A DNA stretch of 64,000 nucleotides from Tildeniella torsiva UHER 1998/13D (GTDB taxonomy: Bacteria; Cyanobacteriota; Cyanobacteriia; Phormidesmidales; Phormidesmidaceae), in assembly GCA_019358835.1 (NCBI GenBank), contig JAHHIH010000002.1:62001-126000 (forward strand), in the 5' to 3' direction. A model generated the notes under the pieces. It searched no databases. It worked only from the letters and a program-made list of their open reading frames with translations, and was not told where the DNA came from. This document shows, in pieces, positions 63,670 through 64,000 of the stretch (positions within the stretch are counted from its first letter, which is position 1; every line of letters starts with the position of its first letter). Made by a program: the position numbers and the translations under genes.

Positions 63670-64000
63670 TTACAGGGGCAGACTGGGAAACAACGGCGCT
63701 AGCCAGAGCTGAACGCGGATATCCCACCCCAGCAGAATGGCGATCGCAGTACCGACAATCAGCCCGCCACCCACGCGCTGCATGGTGGCGCTGTGGGGGC
63801 GCAGCCCCAGCAGTCGCCGGCTGACCCGTCTGCCGCCGTAGGCGAGCGCCAGCAAAGGCAGGGCTGCCCCCAGTCCGTAGGCCACCAGCAGCCCAAAGGC
63901 ACCCGCCACCTGACGGTCTACCGCCGCCAGCACCAAAATACTGCCTAAGACTGGCCCGGCGCAGGGCGTCCAGAGCAACCCCAGCTGGGTGCCCAGCCAA
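63670..64000 (-). CDS. CcdA/DsbD-type thiol-transport membrane protein (partial)
   Basis: The frame enters from beyond the window: WLGTQLGLLWTPCAGPVLGS, with the redox-site TPCAGP as in CcdA (SPCxGP), then membrane helices (VAGAFGLLVAYGLGAALPLL, VGGGLIVGTAIAILLGWDIR). CcdA carries reducing power across the membrane for cytochrome c or envelope proteins. Its 5' end is outside. It is the first gene seen of a redox cluster with the cytochrome b and MsrP-like genes. Confidence 0.82.
   Translation of the reverse strand, partial: WLGTQLGLLWTPCAGPVLGSILVLAAVDRQVAGAFGLLVAYGLGAALPLLALAYGGRRVSRRLLGLRPHSATMQRVGGGLIVGTAIAILLGWDIRVQLWLAPLFPSLPL

Overview
The window is cyanobacterial chromosome. The GCGATCGC (HIP1) octamer recurs through most of it. 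It carries an SSUL-tailed Rubisco activase, a double-domain KaiC-like ATPase, an SLH-domain outer-envelope protein, S-layer/RTX-style secretion features and dispersed heptanucleotide tandem repeats, all typical of filamentous or Leptolyngbya-like cyanobacteria. No taxon can be fixed from the sequence alone.

The centrepiece is a complete Tn7-like type V-K CRISPR-associated transposon (CAST) at 3987-23617 (19,631 bp). Both ends start TGTACGTTCC, carry repeated TnsB-type sites and are flanked by the 5-bp duplication TTAGC (3982-3986 and 23618-23622). One end holds tnsB-tnsC-tniQ. The other holds cas12k, a tracrRNA, a short decaying CRISPR array and a separate atypical repeat-spacer. Fifteen bases spanning that repeat-spacer junction match the 3' part of the adjacent tRNA-Arg(CCU) gene. 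The match has a GGTT PAM and the element edge lies 65 bp away, as expected of a V-K homing guide. The insertion cut the MNT antitoxin gene of an MNT-HEPN module: its first codons lie beside the tRNA and the rest lies about 19.6 kb away. tnsB has a frameshift that detaches its acidic C-terminal tail.

The cargo is mostly a minus-strand operon: hsdR, a PD-(D/E)XK nuclease-like gene, hsdM, a membrane TPR protein, hsdS, and after a gap a PHP/SMC-like ATPase (TrlF-like). Between it and tniQ lie a GNAT acetyltransferase, a small HTH protein, an unknown 110-aa gene and a decayed GmrSD/DUF1524 fragment. I saw no perfect HIP1 site inside the element, while the flanks have many.

Left of the element (1-3986) is an accessory region with several broken genes: a frameshifted DUF1186 gene, a Uma2 nuclease-like gene, an XRE regulator, a 54-aa basic protein, a decayed REP-associated transposase and HEPN. 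Right of it (23665-64000) is mostly core genome: trmB, a metallophosphoesterase, an ExeM-like secreted nuclease, ttcA, metH, a Rieske protein, uraH, a KaiC-like/GGDEF pair, rca, an SLH protein, dienelactone hydrolase, a GntR regulator, an Nramp-like transporter, dnaG, rplI, a C-terminal processing protease, an OmpR-type regulator, a RecD-like helicase, a Doc toxin pair, ispH, a NACHT NTPase, a DUF4160/DUF2442 pair, and a redox cluster (MsrP-like, cytochrome b, CcdA) cut by the window end.
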